Source of the DNA: Candidatus Levyibacteriota bacterium | GTDB lineage: Bacteria > Patescibacteriota > Microgenomatia > Levybacterales > UBA12049 | Assembly: GCA_009695045.1 (NCBI GenBank) | Contig: SIBS01000004.1 | Span: forward strand, 1-47,931 | Direction of reading: 5' to 3' | Length of the DNA: 47,931 bases | Notes under the pieces: generated by a model | The model's input: the letters and a program-made list of their open reading frames with translations, nothing else | Told to the model about the DNA's origin: nothing | The model's database searches: none | Part shown: piece after piece, positions 44,160 to 47,931 of the stretch | How positions within the stretch are numbered: position 1 is the first letter of the stretch | Layout: each line of letters opens with the position of its first letter | Position numbers and translations under genes: made by a program

Positions 44160-44354
44160 ATGAAAAATCAAATTATTTCAAGTAATTATTTAGATCATGA
44201 AAATTATTGCCCAGATACAAGATTATACAGATTATACAGATTATACAGATATATTAATTTAATGTTTTATCATCAAATAACTCTTCCCTATGCTTGTGCC
44301 TATTCATTTACATACTATAGACACTTTTCTATGACAGGAGTAAATCAAGAATGA
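44160..44354 (+). CDS. Small hypothetical protein with RLY repeat
   Basis: A 64-aa ORF with no recognised family. A 9-base repeat (GATTATACA, just over three copies at 44221-44250) encodes RLYRLYRLYRY. A promoter-like box lies directly upstream. Its TGA overlaps the ATG of the next small ORF (ATGA), which suggests translational coupling. It could be a true peptide or a regulatory leader; composition is compatible with either. Confidence 0.4.
   Translation: MKNQIISSNYLDHENYCPDTRLYRLYRLYRYINLMFYHQITLPYACAYSFTYYRHFSMTGVNQE
44221..44250 (+). repeat. Tandem 9-bp repeat
   Basis: GATTATACA is repeated three times and followed by GAT. In frame it produces the RLY repeats of the small ORF, and copy-number change would keep the frame. 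Confidence 0.8.
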
Positions 44355-44518
44355 ATCCATATAAAATAAAACCATATATTAATTCACGAATATTAAAAAA
44401 AAACTATCAAACCTATCGCCCATTCATGGCCTCTGCTTCGGCCAAGATGTTTTGGGTATCAATTGCAATCACTTTAAGTTTTGTAATAAGTCAAACATTT
44501 TTATTTTTTACAAGATAA
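44351..44518 (+). CDS. Small membrane protein (not in ORF track)
   Basis: A 55-aa ORF, below the track length limit. It reads MNPYKIKPYINSRILKKNYQ, then a C-terminal transmembrane helix (WVSIAITLSFVISQTFLFF) ending TR. GGAG (44337-44340) lies 10 bases before the ATG, and the ATG overlaps the TGA of the preceding ORF. It sits 171 bases before the giant gene and may be co-expressed with it. Basic N-terminus in, helix at the end: a tail-anchored topology. Confidence 0.5.
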   Translation: MNPYKIKPYINSRILKKNYQTYRPFMASASAKMFWVSIAITLSFVISQTFLFFTR

Positions 44519-44689
44519 AAATATAAATATCTAAAATTACGCTAATAAAAATAACCTGTCCATGGATCACTTAAAGAGTTTATTAATATCAAAAAGTAAT
44601 AATCTGATATATATTATATCTTTTGTCGGGTCGTACACAAAAACATCATTCTTCATTAAGATAAATTCTAATTCTAAAAGGAGGCTACC

Positions 44690-47600
44690 ATGAGTTTACT
44701 GGAAAAGTTTAAAAAATACCTACAGGATCAGACTACGCCTGCATCTAGGGCTACAATAAAAAATTACTTAGCAGATGTTGGTCAATTTATAAAATGGTGC
44801 GAGGATAAATTTGGCTATTTTTCTCCAAAAGACATAAATTATGTAACTATTTCAACATATAAAAAAATTAAAAACGATTCTGGTATTTCATTAAGCTCAA
44901 TTGATAGGCATATTTCTTCGCTTCGTAAATTTCATACTTTTCTAAGTATAAGTAGTCATGATATTGAATCTAATCCATTTGTAGATCCTATTTCTAATTT
45001 TAACAATATTGTTCCTACGGATAAATGGAGTATTAAGAAATTTAAAGATTATCTTTATGCATGTAATTCATCGCCTCTTACTATAAAGAACTATATCGCT
45101 GATGTGCGTCAATTTACTAATTGGATAGAATCACATATGGCAAAAAATGGTCAGGGAATATGGACAGAAAACCTTCTAGAAAAAATTGATAACTCACTTC
45201 TCCAAAAATATAAAGACAACTTAATTAATTCTAATATCTCTGCGCTATCTATAAATCGAAAACTTTCATCTAATCGTAAGTATACTGGATGGGCACAAGA
45301 TAAGGGCCTAATGCATTTTCAATCTGAAATTATAAATATAAAAAAGCCAACATCTCAATATAGTATTCCAAAAAATAATAATGATCTATCTTCTAATGTA
45401 AATATGATAAAGACTAATAATTCTTTGTATTCAAATAATGATAATAGATTAAAAATAAAATATTCAATACTACCTCCAATTCGACTTTTACAAAAAATTT
45501 GGAATGGAATACTTTGGATACTTGATGAAATTTTTACAGGTCATATTATTGATATTATAGAAAATATTGATTATTTGCTTTGGAAAAGTAATGGGAAAAG
45601 AATTTTTGTTAACACAAAAAAGATTAGCAAAAATATTATTAATAATATTTCTTCAAACAAAAAATTAACAATTGCAAATATATCAAAATATGACTATTCA
45701 CATCATGAAATATCTACTACATCTATGCCATTACATTTTAAAATACTTCATCATCTACGAAATACTCGACCAAATTGGTATCATAAGTATCATTCTTACT
45801 CAATCTCCCACTATCTCCATTTTGCAATTCTTGTGATCGTAATGTCTGCATTAGGTTTTGGATTTTATCAAAAATTTATACAAGAAACTGGCACCAAAAG
45901 CATTGCTTTAGCAGGGCCAATATCGCCAAACAGGGTGCTTTCTTTTCAAGGAAGATTAACTGACAGTAATGATATTCCAATCACATCACAAAAAAAACTT
46001 AGATTTAGCATTTACAGCAATGAGACTTCAACCGCTGCTGCAGCCATTGAGCCATTTTTATGGCAGGAGTTACGAATTGCCACTCCTGATGCTGATGGAA
46101 TTTTTAGCGTACTTCTAGGATCTAATCCTACAGGTGGCCCTACTGGACTATGTGGTGATTTTCCAGCAACTACTCCATGTGGAATAAAACAATCAATATT
46201 TGGGGACCATGATTTATTATGGCTAGGCGTAAGCGTTGAAAATGATTCAGAGCTTACTCCTCGTCAACAAATTGCAACAGTTGCATTTGCAACAAATTCA
46301 GAACTTCTTCAAGGTCTACCCCCCACAATAGATACTGCATGGATTAGCAATAATACAAATACAAACGCTATACTTGCATTGAATAGTTCTGGCACTCTTT
46401 CAATCGGTGGAGCAAGCGGATCTAAGACTACATTTCAAGCAAACGGAAAGTATACGCTTACGGGACGGGTTTTATCAATTAACACAACTGCTGGAACAGA
46501 TACGAATATTGAAATTACTCCAGATGGTATTGGAAAGATAGATGTTCAAAAACCATTACAAAATAGCACAAGTAGTAACAATATACTCTCATCCATTGGA
46601 TCCGTGGAAATTGATGATACTTTTTCCGTACTTGCTACATCATCCGGAATACCAGCAGCAACAATAAATCAAAATGGATCAGGAGATATATTTACTGCAT
46701 CATCTTCTGGAAATACAAAATTTACAATTACAAATTCTGGTAATGTTGGAATAGGAAGCGTAATGCCTGGATATAAATTAGATGTTACCGGAGACATCAA
46801 CGTATCAGGTGGATTTAAGGTAAATGGCGTAAGCTTTACTGGTAGCTCTCAATGGACTACTAATTTAAATAATAGTATTTATTTCAATACTGGAAATGTT
46901 GGGATTGGAACTACTGCTCCGATAGGATTACTTCATGTTTCTGGAAGCGTTGGGGGCAATTCAATTGGAATAATAAATAATGAAGGTAGCGTTGGAGATA
47001 TATTTACTGCATCATCTTCCGGAAATACAAAATTTACAATTACAAATTTTGGAAATGTTGGCATTGGAAGTATTACGCCAAATGCAAAACTTCAGATTGT
47101 TGGATCTGATACATCAAATTCTATCTTTGCTGCAAACATTGGTGGGTCAACTGGTACAGGACTCATTGTTACAAATTCAGGAAATGTCGGGATTGGAAGC
47201 GTAACGCCTGGATATAAATTAGATGTTACCGGAGACATCAACGTATCAGGTGGATTTAAGGTAAATGGGTCAAGTTTTGGTAATCAATGGATCACAAGCG
47301 TAAATACTATATCAAACAGTAATTCTGGAAATGTTGGCATTGGAAGTATTACGCCAAATGCAAAACTTCAGATTTTTGGAGATGATGCACTCAATACCAG
47401 CTTTGCTGCTAATATTGGCGGAAATAATGCCCTAGAAACAGGACTCGTTGTTACAAATTTAAACAATGTAGGGATTGGAACAACTGTGCCATTTTTTAAA
47501 TTAGATATTGATGGAGATATTGGTCCAAGCTCAGATAATGCATATAATATTGGGTCATCTTCTCTGCGATGGGGTACTATTTATGCAAATTCTGTAAATA

Positions 47601-47931
47601 TACCTGCTAGCAATGGTTCTTTTGGACCATGGGTTATTAATGGTAATCTATTATCTACTACCAATCCATCATTTGATCTTTTAATTGGAGGTAGTGCCAG
47701 TAACTCTGCTTCATTTCAAATATTTGCAGGGACTGATATTGGTATAAATGCTAGAGCTGGTGATGCTTCTACTTCTGGATCACTTGTATTTAATGGAGCA
47801 GCATCACCTACTATTGATATATTAAATAATCAAAGATTAGATTTTCAAACTTCTAGTGGTGGAGATACTGGTCTTACTGCTAGATTGTCTATTCTTGGGA
47901 ATGGAAATGTTGGGATAGGGACTACTGCTCC
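44690..47931 (+). CDS. Giant recombinase-SAM/TM/tail-fibre-like surface protein, partial
   Basis: This frame is open from ATG 44690 to the right edge (1,080 codons), and the track omits it because no stop is reached. AAAGGAGG lies 5 bases upstream, a strong Shine-Dalgarno by local standards. Residues about 5-90 (LEKFKKYLQDQTTPASRATI, KNYLADVGQFIKWCE, IDRHISSLRKFHTFL) and about 111-208 (IKKFKDYLYACNSSPLTIKN, YIADVRQFTNWIE, SINRKLSSNRKY) are two SAM-like core-binding domains of tyrosine recombinases. No catalytic R...HxxR...Y domain follows. A linker leads to one transmembrane helix (about 378-397). The exterior opens SPNRVLSFQGRLTDSNDIPI, a common tail-fibre entry module, and continues with seven visible NVGIG repeats. 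A C-terminal chaperone domain beyond the window is possible. Confidence 0.85.
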   Translation, partial: MSLLEKFKKYLQDQTTPASRATIKNYLADVGQFIKWCEDKFGYFSPKDINYVTISTYKKIKNDSGISLSSIDRHISSLRKFHTFLSISSHDIESNPFVDPISNFNNIVPTDKWSIKKFKDYLYACNSSPLTIKNYIADVRQFTNWIESHMAKNGQGIWTENLLEKIDNSLLQKYKDNLINSNISALSINRKLSSNRKYTGWAQDKGLMHFQSEIINIKKPTSQYSIPKNNNDLSSNVNMIKTNNSLYSNNDNRLKIKYSILPPIRLLQKIWNGILWILDEIFTGHIIDIIENIDYLLWKSNGKRIFVNTKKISKNIINNISSNKKLTIANISKYDYSHHEISTTSMPLHFKILHHLRNTRPNWYHKYHSYSISHYLHFAILVIVMSALGFGFYQKFIQETGTKSIALAGPISPNRVLSFQGRLTDSNDIPITSQKKLRFSIYSNETSTAAAAIEPFLWQELRIATPDADGIFSVLLGSNPTGGPTGLCGDFPATTPCGIKQSIFGDHDLLWLGVSVENDSELTPRQQIATVAFATNSELLQGLPPTIDTAWISNNTNTNAILALNSSGTLSIGGASGSKTTFQANGKYTLTGRVLSINTTAGTDTNIEITPDGIGKIDVQKPLQNSTSSNNILSSIGSVEIDDTFSVLATSSGIPAATINQNGSGDIFTASSSGNTKFTITNSGNVGIGSVMPGYKLDVTGDINVSGGFKVNGVSFTGSSQWTTNLNNSIYFNTGNVGIGTTAPIGLLHVSGSVGGNSIGIINNEGSVGDIFTASSSGNTKFTITNFGNVGIGSITPNAKLQIVGSDTSNSIFAANIGGSTGTGLIVTNSGNVGIGSVTPGYKLDVTGDINVSGGFKVNGSSFGNQWITSVNTISNSNSGNVGIGSITPNAKLQIFGDDALNTSFAANIGGNNALETGLVVTNLNNVGIGTTVPFFKLDIDGDIGPSSDNAYNIGSSSLRWGTIYANSVNIPASNGSFGPWVINGNLLSTTNPSFDLLIGGSASNSASFQIFAGTDIGINARAGDASTSGSLVFNGAASPTIDILNNQRLDFQTSSGGDTGLTARLSILGNGNVGIGTTA
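46765..47268 (+). repeat. 63-bp perfect direct repeat in the giant gene
   Basis: 46765-46827 and 47206-47268 are identical over 63 bases (beginning GCCTGGATATAAATTAGATG). They encode PGYKLDVTGDINVSGGFKVNG in both copies. Confidence 0.9.
47050..47374 (+). repeat. 49-bp perfect direct repeat in the giant gene
   Basis: 47050-47098 and 47326-47374 are identical over 49 bases, encoding GNVGIGSITPNAKLQI. A third family (46682 and 46994, GGAGATATATTTACTGCATC...) differs by a single base over about 55. Confidence 0.9.

Noticed and set aside
46980-47204. 74-aa plus-strand ORF (MKVALEIYLLHH...)
   Set aside because: It is an out-of-frame shadow within the giant gene, whose frame is open across this whole stretch.
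46682-47374. CRISPR-like repeats
   Set aside because: Repeats are in frame within a coding sequence, encode a peptide motif, and lack regular spacers.

Overview
The window is AT-rich and gene-dense, with short intergenic gaps. Gene content and style point to a Candidate Phyla Radiation (Patescibacteria) bacterium: compact housekeeping genes, many lineage-specific large hypothetical proteins, a ComEA/ComEC DNA-uptake set, a sortase, PEGA and tail-fibre-like surface proteins, a DsbA/VKOR disulfide pair and no biosynthetic operons. This assignment is an inference from gene content; no 16S rRNA lies in the window. TAA and TAG both end genes, and nothing suggests recoding of TGA.

Layout. 1-7.8 kb: the tail of an unknown gene, a PurD-like ATP-grasp protein, small unknowns, a PAP2 phosphatase, galU, a 270-aa unknown whose probable original 5' end is cut off by an in-frame TAG, and a 659-aa protein with a RelE-like C-terminus. 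8.0-12.8 kb: secE-nusG-rplK-rplA, two small membrane-associated unknowns, then rplJ-rplL behind an L10-leader attenuator and followed by a strong terminator. 12.9-22.9 kb: a small excisionase-like HTH protein, a GalT-like enzyme, three glycosyltransferases (two GT4-like, one WecG/TagA) interleaved with unknowns, mreB, and a PEGA/propeller membrane protein. 23-31 kb: sortase, tRNA-Arg(CCT), a 633-aa unknown, the DsbA-VKOR pair, ndk, an M16 peptidase, argS, and a receiver domain lacking its phospho-acceptor Asp. 31.2-36.8 kb: a lone metallo-beta-lactamase half of ComEC, the ComEC membrane half, ComEA and leuS. 37-43.5 kb: a run of membrane and secreted proteins, with two pairs that each combine a cysteine-bearing beta-rich secreted protein and a membrane-anchored DUF916-like protein. 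43.5-47.9 kb: a regulatory-looking palindrome, two tiny overlapping ORFs, and an open-ended giant gene (44690 to window end) that is absent from the ORF track.

The giant gene is the most unusual object. It encodes two tandem tyrosine-recombinase-type SAM-like (core-binding) domains with no catalytic domain, one transmembrane helix, and then a tail-fibre-like exterior built from repeated NVGIG units. Long identical DNA repeats lie in the repeat part. Other highlights are a clear mutually exclusive terminator/antiterminator upstream of rplJ, a widespread promoter arrangement that implies leaderless or nearly leaderless mRNAs, a trimmed ribosomal protein L1, and DnaA-box-like sites enclosed by an inverted repeat.

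How the genes may work together: GalU, GalT-like, WecG/TagA and the GT4 enzymes suggest sugar-nucleotide supply and envelope glycan assembly, with MreB organising the cell wall. Sortase, DsbA/VKOR and the secreted beta-rich proteins suggest a covalently stabilised, disulfide-bonded surface. ComEA/ComEC suggest DNA uptake. These links are contextual inferences.
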